Assembly (NCBI GenBank): GCA_042091035.1 | Contig: JBELIG010000006.1 | Span: 1-42,618, forward strand | Source: AM-2324 sp042091035 | GTDB lineage: Bacteria > Bacteroidota > Bacteroidia > Chitinophagales > Saprospiraceae | Length of the DNA: 42,618 bases | Reading direction: 5' to 3' | Part shown: in pieces, positions 19,701-26,700 of the stretch | How positions within the stretch are numbered: position 1 is the first letter of the stretch | Layout of the letters: each line of letters starts with the position of its first letter | The notes under the pieces: generated by a model | The model's input: only the letters and a program-made list of their open reading frames with translations | What the model was told of the DNA's origin: nothing | Database searches by the model: none | Program-made: the position numbers and the translations under genes

Positions 19701-19726
19701 ACCGTTCCTCGAACGAGGGGAACGGT
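19701..19726 (+). other. Intergenic hairpin between coxA and ctaB
   Basis: ACCGTTCC (19701-19708) pairs with GGAACGGT (19719-19726) around an 10-base loop that can pair further. No run of T follows, so it is not a normal intrinsic terminator. It may protect or process the mRNA between the abundant ACIII-coxBA part and the assembly gene. Confidence 0.6.
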
Positions 19727-19759
19727 ACTCATAAAAGAAGGAGATAAAGAGGTTACGAA

Positions 19760-20647
19760 ATGAGTTATTCAAAAGTCAATACAGCTAAATATTCGATATT
19801 TCAGGACTTGATGATGTTGTTCAAGTTCCGACTTACCATTACGGTGGTATTCTCAGCAATACTAGCTTATTGGATTGCTCTTGATTCTTTCGCTCTAGAC
19901 CTTTCTTCCGTTGCTATATTGGGTCTTGGTGGATTTTGCATAACTGCAGCTGCTAATACCTTTAATCAGTTATTGGAGAAAGATTTTGATAAATTGATGA
20001 AAAGGACGGAAAATCGTCCTATTGCTACTGGTCGGATAAGTAATACATGGGCTATTCTAATAGCAGGATTAACATCTGTTATGGGTGTTGCCTTGCTTGC
20101 AAGCTTCAACCTCTCTACGGCAGTATTTGGTTTCATTTCAATGGTATTGTATGCATTTATTTATACGCCTCTAAAGCGAATTAGTAGTGCAGCTATTCCG
20201 GTTGGTGCTATACCAGGTGCTATGCCCGTACTTATAGGTTGTGTTGCTGCGCAAGGTACTGTTACAGACCTAGCTATTGTATTATTTAGTATTCAGTTTT
20301 TCTGGCAGTTCCCGCACTTTTGGGCTATTGGATGGCTTGGATATGAGGATTACAAGAAAGCTGGGTTTAAATTTATACCAGAACGCAATGGGCAACGAGA
20401 TTCTATGCTTGGGGTATACTCAACATTTTATGCTTTCATGCTTTTCCCGATGATTGTAATACTTTATCTAATTGGTTATGCAGGTGTAATATCTCTGATA
20501 GGTATGTCTGTATTGACGCTTGGATATACGATAATGGGCTACATGTTGCATTTAAATGATGATCGTAAATCAGCATTGAAATTGATGTTTTTCTCGTTTT
20601 TCTATTTACCACTATGTTTAATACTCTTGTTGGTGGACAAGGTTTAA
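19760..20647 (+). CDS. ctaB: Protoheme IX farnesyltransferase (heme O synthase)
   Basis: A membrane prenyltransferase of the UbiA superfamily that attaches farnesyl to heme b, giving heme o, the precursor of heme a for the adjacent oxidase. The first polyprenyl-diphosphate site reads N-T-F-N-Q-L-L-E-K-D-F-D-K-L-M-K-R-T (about residues 69-86), followed by ENRPIATGRIS. The second acidic loop, EDYKKAGFKFIPER, follows the helix FWQFPHFWAIGWLG. About nine helices fit in 295 residues. It is preceded by a purine-rich AAGAAGGAG stretch about 18 bases upstream of the ATG. No gene for heme A synthase (ctaA) is seen in the window. Confidence 0.95.
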   Translation: MSYSKVNTAKYSIFQDLMMLFKFRLTITVVFSAILAYWIALDSFALDLSSVAILGLGGFCITAAANTFNQLLEKDFDKLMKRTENRPIATGRISNTWAILIAGLTSVMGVALLASFNLSTAVFGFISMVLYAFIYTPLKRISSAAIPVGAIPGAMPVLIGCVAAQGTVTDLAIVLFSIQFFWQFPHFWAIGWLGYEDYKKAGFKFIPERNGQRDSMLGVYSTFYAFMLFPMIVILYLIGYAGVISLIGMSVLTLGYTIMGYMLHLNDDRKSALKLMFFSFFYLPLCLILLLVDKV

Positions 20648-20670
20648 TGTATTAACAAACAAGTATCAAA

Positions 20671-21240
20671 ATGGATGTAGAAATCAGAAGAAAAAGTCGT
20701 TCTCAAAAATTTGCACTCTTATTATCTTGTGCTAGTATGTCAATGTTATTCGTTGCTTTTACGAGTGCATGGATTGTAAGAGAAGCTAAAGGTAACTGGC
20801 AGGAATTTCCAATTCCAAATGTATTTTACATCAGCACCCTGGTGATCTTATTAAGTAGCTTAGCCATTCATATGGCAAAAAGGTACTTTGTTTCAGGAAA
20901 TGAAACTATGTATAAGGTTAGTCTTGTGTTGAGTCTAGTACTTGGAATAGGATTTGTTGTATGTCAATTTGAAGGTTGGGATGCTCTAAAGGCAATCGGC
21001 ATTTACATTGATGGTAATCCTTCCGGTTCGTTTGTCTATTTAATTTCCATAGCGCACTTACTACACGTAGTAGGCGGGCTTGGTGCTATTATTTTGGCAA
21101 ATATACATGGGTTTACACTTCCTTTCAAAGCAACTCCAGCGCGAGTACTTCGATTGGAATTAACGTCGATTTTTTGGCATTTTGTGGACTTCCTTTGGGT
21201 TTACCTCATTGGATTCATGATCGTGTCATTAAATTTTTAA
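20671..21240 (+). CDS. Cytochrome c oxidase subunit III family, short paralogue
   Basis: A 189-residue membrane protein with five hydrophobic helices, the short bacterial form of subunit III. The C-terminal signature is FWHFVDFLWVYLIGF, matching the COX3 motif WHFVDxxW. An earlier segment, AHLLHVVGGLGAIILAN, also fits. Subunit III binds lipid and stabilises the catalytic subunit. It begins 23 bases after ctaB and is followed 32 bases later by a second COX3-type gene, so two different subunit III paralogues are encoded in tandem. Confidence 0.9.
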   Translation: MDVEIRRKSRSQKFALLLSCASMSMLFVAFTSAWIVREAKGNWQEFPIPNVFYISTLVILLSSLAIHMAKRYFVSGNETMYKVSLVLSLVLGIGFVVCQFEGWDALKAIGIYIDGNPSGSFVYLISIAHLLHVVGGLGAIILANIHGFTLPFKATPARVLRLELTSIFWHFVDFLWVYLIGFMIVSLNF

Positions 21241-21272
21241 TAAAGAAAATAAACTAATCAAATTAAGTTCTA

Positions 21273-22416
21273 ATGGCTACAGATACAGTTAAAGAACATG
21301 TTGGACCATCTGAAGATGGTGCTTGGGATGGCGGAAAAGCGCCAATGAAGGCGAGCTACGGTAAACTAATGATGTGGTACTTCTTGCTTTCGGATGCCTT
21401 TACATTTACAGGTTTCCTGATTGCTTATGGTACGCTAAGATTCAGTTCCCCGACATGGCCCGTTCCGGATTTCGTTTTCAAGACGTTCCCTTTTGTTGAC
21501 GCATCAAAGGAATTGCCTTTGATATTCGTGACTGTAATGTCATTTATTTTAATTATTAGTTCTGGTACTATGGTTCGTGCCGTTCAGGAAGGCCATAGAG
21601 AAAATCAGAAAGGTGTCGTTTTCTGGATGCTAATGACTGTTATTGGAGGTGCTGCCTTCTTGGGTTGTCAAGCTTGGGAGTGGTCAAATCTGATCGGAAC
21701 GGAAAAAATGACTGTTACAGTTAATCCTTTTGGAACGCACACACATTCTGGCGCTTATTTAAATGATGATGGGTCTATCAATAATGATGATACGTTCGAA
21801 ATAGGATCTTCTTATTTGATTCACTCCGTTGAGCATGCTTCTCATGCACATGGCGGTGGTCATGGTGATGGAGGCAACGTAGAAGATGGACATGAAGAAG
21901 GTCATGAAGCTCATGATGACGGACATCACGGAGATGATCATGGAGATGNNNNNNNNNNNNNNNNNNNNNNNNNNNNNNNNNNNNNNNNNNNNNNNNNNNN
22001 NNNNNNNNNNNNNNNNNNNNNNNNNNNNNNNNNNNNNNNNNNNNNNNNATCATGGAGATGATCATGCGGTTTCTGCAGATTATTCTGAGGGAGATCATCC
22101 TTCATACGTTGTGAAAGATGGCTTTGTGCAAAGGAAGTACAAGATTATGGATGAATCAGGTGAATTTTCTGATGACACCTACTCGGAAGCATTTGGTCCA
22201 AAAGCATTTGGTGCTCTATTCTTTGCAATCACTGGATTCCACGGATTTCACGTATTCTCTGGAGTACTATTCTTATTCATTATTATGATCAATGCAGCAT
22301 CAGGATTGTATGCTGAACGTAAGAATGGATATGAGATGGTTGAGAAGATCGGATTGTATTGGCACTTTGTCGATTTGGTATGGGTATTTGTATTCCTTGC
22401 ATTCTACCTACTTTAA
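21273..22416 (+). CDS. Cytochrome c oxidase subunit III, His-rich, interrupted by an assembly gap
   Basis: Second subunit III paralogue. N-terminal helices (LMMWYFLLSDAFTFTGFLIAYG, LIFVTVMSFILIISSGTMV) lie before a long His/Asp/Gly-rich insertion (HASHAHGGGHGDGG and on). After the insertion come FGALFFAITGFHGFHVFSGV and the C-terminal YWHFVDLVWVFVFLAFYLL. The insertion holds a 100-N gap (21949-22048). The raw frames do not match across it, but the two flanks share the 12 bases atcatggagatg; merging at that overlap restores one frame of 343 residues. I therefore treat it as one intact gene, not a pseudogene. The true number of His/Asp repeats is uncertain. Confidence 0.88.
21949..22048. other. 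Assembly gap (100 N) in a His/Asp-coding repeat
   Basis: Exactly 100 N, a placeholder length. Both flanks consist of the repeated unit gatcatggagat, which probably broke the assembly. Confidence 0.95.
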
Positions 22417-22448
22417 TCAATATTGAATAATCTTAGAATTGTTATATA

Positions 22449-22913
22449 ATGGGACATTTATCTAAAGAAGAAGGAATCAAAGCAGTAAAAAAAGGACTTA
22501 TACTTCTAGCAGTTATAACACTTATTGAAGTACTAGTTTCTCTTTTTGGAAAAGGACACCTTGGTATAGATCCTAGTTTTAGTTTCGAACTAAATCTTGG
22601 TTTAATTGAAGGAAACATAGCGCCGTTATTAATAGTAGTTGGTTTGCTATTGATTGGACTTTCATTATACAAGGCTTACTACATCGTTTACATGTTTATG
22701 CACATGGCTGATGAGGTAAAAGGACTTCGTATGTCTGTAGTTCTTCCAATGCTACTTTTTGTTTGGGCCGTTATTGCATTCTTCCAAGAGGGTAATTCAT
22801 GGAAGGAGCGCAGAGACCTAATACTAGAAAAGAATAAGATCGAATCAAAAGATATGATCTCGCAGAATGCTGTTAAAGAAGAAGCTGTCTTAGAAAACAG
22901 TGCTGAGCATTAA
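22449..22913 (+). CDS. Cytochrome c oxidase subunit IV family protein (COX4_pro type)
   Basis: A 154-residue membrane protein with three helices: GLILLAVITLIEVLVSLFG, IAPLLIVVGLLLIGLSLYKA and VVLPMLLFVWAVIAFFQEG. The order, and the motif KAYYIVYMFMHMADE between helices two and three, match the small prokaryotic subunit IV of aa3/caa3-type oxidases. It is the last gene of the oxidase cluster. The charged tail (about 35 residues) is rich in Lys and Glu. A strong terminator follows 18 bases after the stop. Confidence 0.88.
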   Translation: MGHLSKEEGIKAVKKGLILLAVITLIEVLVSLFGKGHLGIDPSFSFELNLGLIEGNIAPLLIVVGLLLIGLSLYKAYYIVYMFMHMADEVKGLRMSVVLPMLLFVWAVIAFFQEGNSWKERRDLILEKNKIESKDMISQNAVKEEAVLENSAEH

Positions 22914-22930
22914 TTCCTGCGGTTTAAATA

Positions 22931-22964
22931 AAAAAAAGGTGAGTTGTTTAACTCACCTTTTTTT
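22931..22964 (+). terminator. Intrinsic terminator ending the ACIII-oxidase operon
   Basis: GGTGAGTT (22938-22945) and AACTCACC (22950-22957) form a perfect stem with loop GTTT. It is extended by seven A before and seven T after, so it could work in both directions. Confidence 0.92.
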
Positions 22965-22980
22965 ATAAACATAATGCACC

Positions 22981-22988
22981 TATTTTTG
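22981..22988 (+). promoter_or_regulatory. Candidate -7 element for the SCO-like gene
   Basis: TATTTTTG matches TAnnTTTG exactly and lies 25 bases before ATG 23013. The -33 region falls within the preceding terminator and has no clear TTTG, so confidence is limited. Confidence 0.4.
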
Positions 22989-23012
22989 TTATTTCTTAAA
23001 TCGAATGACATA

Positions 23013-23633
23013 ATGAAAAACGTTCTTGGACGCAAAATCCTTAACTTCTTAAAGATCCTCATACTGCCTATATTTTTTATTGGCTTTCCATTTATATCGT
23101 ATTACTATCTAAAGACTGGATTTAATTACCAGTTGAGTGTTATTGAGGAGATAGCGGTAAAAGATAGTACGAGCCTCGATGTATTGGCAGTTTTTGATGC
23201 GGAGCGAAGAGAACTGCTCGAGCAAAAGGTTATCATTACCTGCTTGACCCAGGATCAAGAATCATTAGAAAACTTTTTGAAGCTTTTTAGAGATTCTCAA
23301 AAGCAGTTCGGTGACAGAAACGACTTGCTTTTTGTTGTCTATGCAAATAAGTTTGATTCAATGGAGCGTTTTAGTGAGCGTGTTGCTGCTTTAAGGAGGC
23401 CAGAAGAGGTCATGACTGTTGAGGTAGATGCAGAACAATATGCAAATTTGCGCAAAGAACTTAAAGTCGCTGATTCAGATAATCTAGTGTTGATAGATGT
23501 TGAATCTAAAATCAGGAATTACTACAACTATAATAATAAAGAGGATTTAGCAAAACTCGGTGGTCATATTGTAAAGGTATTTCCATTCATTAAATCACCT
23601 GAGTTCGAGTATAAACCAAGTCCAGAAAAATAA
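23013..23633 (+). CDS. SCO1/SenC-like thioredoxin-fold protein lacking the copper-binding CxxxC
   Basis: A 206-residue membrane-anchored protein (helix about residues 13-33, LKILILPIFFIGFPFISYYY). The soluble part follows the SCO1 order: VIITCLTQDQESLENFLKLF where active SCO has a CPxxC-type copper site, then LLFVVYANKFDSMERFSERV, and NLVLIDVESKIRNYYNYNN, which resembles the conserved LIDxxGxIRxxYdG strand. Only one Cys remains. It probably still assists oxidase assembly, as SCO proteins sit beside DUF420 proteins in many Bacteroidota. I chose ATG 23013: a TTG start at 22944 would place the N-terminus inside the terminator hairpin. Confidence 0.7.
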   Translation: MKNVLGRKILNFLKILILPIFFIGFPFISYYYLKTGFNYQLSVIEEIAVKDSTSLDVLAVFDAERRELLEQKVIITCLTQDQESLENFLKLFRDSQKQFGDRNDLLFVVYANKFDSMERFSERVAALRRPEEVMTVEVDAEQYANLRKELKVADSDNLVLIDVESKIRNYYNYNNKEDLAKLGGHIVKVFPFIKSPEFEYKPSPEK

Positions 23634-23641
23634 CTAGTAAA

Positions 23642-24181
23642 ATGGCTACAGCAGAAGATTTAAAATTAGCAAAGAAACTTAAGGTTTGGGCATGGATCAT
23701 TACCGTAGCCGTGTTGGCTTTAGTATTTCTAATGCGCTATGTGAAAATTCCATTACCAGAAGGTATGTCCTTCTCATTTTTACCACCTTTTCACGCAAGT
23801 TTGAATGCTTTGACAGCAGTGGTGCTTGTGATTGCTTTACGTTTTATAAAACAGAAAAAAGTAGAGCAACATAAAAAGGCTATCTATGTAGCAATAGCTT
23901 GTAGTGTAGGTTTCCTGTTGAGTTACGTACTATATCACTTTACAACTGAAGCTACTTTGTACGGCGGTGAAGGTATTATGAGGACTGTTTATTTTATCCT
24001 TTTGATTACGCACGTTGTACTTGCAGCGGCTATCTTCCCGTTTATTTTGTTTACGTTCATTCGTGCGTATACAAATCAATTTGATGAGCATAAGAAAATG
24101 GCACGCTGGGTATTTCCGATTTGGTTGTATGTAGCAGTTTCAGGACCGATCTGTTATCTGATGCTTTTACCATATTATTAG
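23642..24181 (+). CDS. DUF420 membrane protein
   Basis: A 179-residue protein with five predicted helices. Family hallmarks are LPPFHASLNALTAVVLVIALRFI with a His, HKKAIYVAIACSVGFLLSYVLYH, YFILLITHVVLAAAIFPFIL and HKKMARWVFPIWLYVAVSGPICYLML. The conserved His residues within helices (FHASLN, LYHF, THVVLA, HKKMARW) suggest metal or heme binding. DUF420 proteins occur beside oxidase genes and are thought to help assembly; this is inferred from context. It begins 8 bases after the SCO-like gene, so the two are co-transcribed. Confidence 0.88.
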   Translation: MATAEDLKLAKKLKVWAWIITVAVLALVFLMRYVKIPLPEGMSFSFLPPFHASLNALTAVVLVIALRFIKQKKVEQHKKAIYVAIACSVGFLLSYVLYHFTTEATLYGGEGIMRTVYFILLITHVVLAAAIFPFILFTFIRAYTNQFDEHKKMARWVFPIWLYVAVSGPICYLMLLPYY

Positions 24182-24225
24182 AATTCTATGATTTTTCGGT
24201 GCTAACTCTTTTGTATATTTGTACT

Positions 24226-24510
24226 ATGAAAAGATTTTTGATACTTATAGGTTTGTTTGGAATGATATCATTTCTTCCAATTCAAGAGGCAGATGCACAG
24301 TGTCCAATGTGCCGAATGTCAGCAGAATCCAATTTAAAAGAAGGTGGTTCAGATGGTAAAGGTCTGAACAAAGGTATTCTTTATATGCTCGCAGCTCCTT
24401 ATCTATTTGCAGGTGTGTTGGGATATACCTATTTTAAATATCAACGTAAGACCAAAGAAGACCAAAGGCTTAACGAGCTTACAGGTCTAGAAAAAGGGCA
24501 GCTTAATTAA
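24226..24510 (+). CDS. Small exported or membrane protein with a CPMC motif
   Basis: A 94-residue protein. Residues 1-23 form a signal peptide ending ADA, giving a mature start Q-C-P-M-C-R-M-S. One transmembrane helix follows (about residues 50-69, KGILYMLAAPYLFAGVLGYTYF), and the C-terminus is charged. The Cys-Pro-Met-Cys-Arg-Met sequence could bind copper or form a disulfide, but no known function is assigned. I chose ATG 24226, because the upstream in-frame ATG at 24121 lies inside the DUF420 gene and the sequence from 24226 is a clean signal peptide. It is the last gene of the SCO-like/DUF420 unit. Confidence 0.7.
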   Translation: MKRFLILIGLFGMISFLPIQEADAQCPMCRMSAESNLKEGGSDGKGLNKGILYMLAAPYLFAGVLGYTYFKYQRKTKEDQRLNELTGLEKGQLN

Positions 24511-24525
24511 GCTGCCCCTTTTTTT
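24491..24525. terminator. Bidirectional terminator, 22-base perfect palindrome
   Basis: The stretch 24496-24517 (GGGCAGCTTAA followed by its reverse complement TTAAGCTGCCC) is flanked by AAAAA on the left and CTTTTTTT on the right. It lies between convergent genes and includes the stop codon of the small CPMC protein gene, so it can end both transcripts. Confidence 0.92.
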
Positions 24526-26178
24526 ATAGTTCATAGAGTTCACCATATTTTTTCTGCACATAGGCTTCAAAATATTTATAGTTTAGGCCTTCTCCTGTTA
24601 GTTCTTTACACAAGCCTTCGGCACTAGTCCGTTTGCCATGTTTATAAATCTTGCCTTGCAGCCAAGTGAGTAGCTTGCTGTGATCTCCTGTTGTTGTTTG
24701 TTCTTCCAAATTATCAATCTCTTTTGTTGCCTGCGCATGGAATTGAGCGGCATAGAAGCTTCCAATTGAATAAGTAGGGAAGTATCCAAAACTTCCTAAA
24801 GACCAATGAATATCTTGAAGAATACCAGAATTAGGATCTGTAATGTCCAGCCCTAGATATTCTTTGTACTTTTCATTCCAGTAAGACTCTGCATCAGCAG
24901 TCTTTAAACTACCTTCCAAGAGTGCTTTTTCGATCTCAAATCGAATTAGAACATGAAAATGATAATGGAGTTCATCTGCTTCAGTACGGATTGGACTTGG
25001 AGCAATCCTGTTTGCTGCTGCATAGAAATCATTCAAACTTACCCCATCAAATTGCTCTGGGAAAACATTTTTTACTTTAGGGTAATGAAACTTCCAGTAA
25101 GCTTTAGATCGGCCAACATGATTTTCCCATAATCTGGATTGAGATTCATGGATACCCAATGAAATATAACTTCCCATTGGCAGACCATAATTCTGAGACA
25201 ACATTCCTTGCTCATAAAGCGCATGGCCTCCCTCGTGGATACAAGACCAAACCATAGAAGAAAAATTGTTCTCACTTATGCGTGTAGTGACGCGAATATC
25301 ATCCGGTCCAAAACCAGTGGAAAAGGGATGAACAGAAATATCTTGACGACCCCTGTTGAAGTCATAACCCATATTTTTTAAGAGGTCAATTCCAAAGTCC
25401 CACTGTTTGTCCTTATTGAAATGTTTGAAAAGAAAACTATCGTCAGGTTTTTTTTGAGCATTTATTTTCTTCAAAATTGGCTGTAGGTGATTTTTGACTC
25501 CCTCAAATATTTTATCAACCATAGCACTGTTCATCCCAGGCTCAAATTCTTCAAGTAATGCATCGTAAATATGCCCATTGTACCCAATTCGTTCAGCTTC
25601 TTCTTTCTTCAGTTGAATGAGTTTGTCCAATTGTTCTTGATATACGGAAAATGATTTCTTTGCTCTTGCTTCCGTCCATGCTTGATAGGTTTCAGAGACT
25701 AATGCAGATCTTCGTGTNNNNNNNNNNNNNNNNNNNNNNNNNNNNNNNNNNNNNNNNNNNNNNNNNNNNNNNNNNNNNNNNNNNNNNNNNNNNNNNNNNN
25801 NNNNNNNNNNNNNNNNNCTCTTGCTTCCGTCCATGCTTGATAGGTTTCAGAGACTAATGCAGATCTTCGTGTCACAAAATCAGTATCCAATTTTTCGGCC
25901 CTTTCTATTTGCTTGAAGGTTTCGTTGATATTAACTGATTCTTCGGTGTTTAGCTGATCCAGGCATTCATTTAGATCCCTTACTTTTGATTTGAATGCAC
26001 GGTCTGTAAGTAGTTCATGTGCTATACCGCTCAGTGTACTGATTTGTCTAGCTCTTTGTTGAGCTCCTCCTTTTGGCATCTTGGTTTCTTGATCCCAGTT
26101 GAGTAATGCGATACTAGCTTGTACATCGAAGATCTTTTGTAGATGATTTTTTACGCTTTGGTATTTATCTTTTATCAT
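24524..26178 (-). CDS. Carboxypeptidase M32 (Taq family), split by a false gap
   Basis: A zinc carboxypeptidase that removes C-terminal residues in the cytoplasm. The gene reads from ATG 26178 to 24524 and is interrupted by 100 N (25718-25817). The sequence on each side of the gap is a duplicated 55 bases (25663-25717 equals 25818-25872). Removing the N run and one copy gives 1500 bases and 499 residues in one open frame. The zinc site HEGGH then falls at 263-267, close to its position in known M32 enzymes. The N-terminus ASIALLNWDQETKMPKGGAQ, HPFSTGFGPDDIRVTTR, and the C-terminal ESYWNEKYKEYLGLDI are typical. The ATG overlaps the DUF423 stop as ATGA, indicating translational coupling. Confidence 0.92.
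25663..25872. repeat. Assembly artefact: 55-base duplicate flanking 100 N
   Basis: The 55 bases at 25663-25717 are repeated exactly at 25818-25872, with only N between (25718-25817). The 55-base size suggests the k-mer overlap of a de Bruijn assembler. The genome is probably continuous here. Confidence 0.93.
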
Positions 26179-26570
26179 GCTTTTTTTTCTTTTAGTATTG
26201 CTACTATGAATAGTATCCATCCTGCGATGAGTATGGTGCCTCCAACTGGTGTGATTGGCCCCAGTACTTTAAGGAACTCCATATCAAATAGTTTTCTGCA
26301 AACTAGCAACATGATAGAACCAGAAAACAGGAGCGTCCCTAAGAATAACAGTTGACCTGAAATCTTTATCCAACTATGCTGCATTTTTTCCATAAGTATT
26401 CCATGGACTAAAAGTGCAAGTCCATTGAACATAAGGTAACGAACTGCAGTATTGAACGACTCCAGTTGATCTGCTGTTAGTACTGACTTTAGGGCATGCG
26501 CCCCAAATGCCCCAAAAATAACTGCAAATAAGGAAAATGATGCGCCCTTTATTAAGGTAGGTTTATGCAT
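26175..26570 (-). CDS. DUF423 membrane protein
   Basis: A 131-residue protein with four hydrophobic helices: GASFSLFAVIFGAFGAHALK, YLMFNGLALLVHGILM, GQLLFLGTLLFSGSIMLLV and LGPITPVGGTILIAGWILFIV. The conserved FGAFGAHALK near the N-terminus, GTLLFSGSIM, and ITPVGGTILIAGW are the DUF423 signature. The function is unknown. It lies immediately upstream of the M32 carboxypeptidase gene with a 4-base ATGA overlap. The 130-base AT-rich space to the divergent lipoprotein gene (26571-26700) presumably carries both promoters, but I could not assign them. Confidence 0.9.
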   Translation of the reverse strand: MHKPTLIKGASFSLFAVIFGAFGAHALKSVLTADQLESFNTAVRYLMFNGLALLVHGILMEKMQHSWIKISGQLLFLGTLLFSGSIMLLVCRKLFDMEFLKVLGPITPVGGTILIAGWILFIVAILKEKKA

Positions 26571-26700
26571 ATGTTCTTATTTCAATAAAAGTGTTTGTTA
26601 TTACAATCAATATTATGCTAAATTACATAATCTTGTTATTATAACTAAAGTAGATAATTCAATTAATTATACTTAGATCCATAATCCTTTTTGATCTCTA

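Noticed and set aside
18758..19772. Minus-strand ORFs of about 68-109 codons across coxA
   Set aside because: They are antisense shadows of conserved coxA codons, without recognisable protein features.
21841..22075. Short repeats as a CRISPR-like array
   Set aside because: The repeat is a coding His/Asp tract in frame with COX3, with no spacers and no cas genes.
21273..22416. Frameshifted COX3 pseudogene
   Set aside because: The frame change is due only to the arbitrary 100-N length; the 12-base overlap restores the frame.
22944..23012. N-terminal extension of the SCO-like protein (TTG start)
   Set aside because: The added residues come from the terminator hairpin and its T run; ATG 23013 gives a normal membrane anchor.
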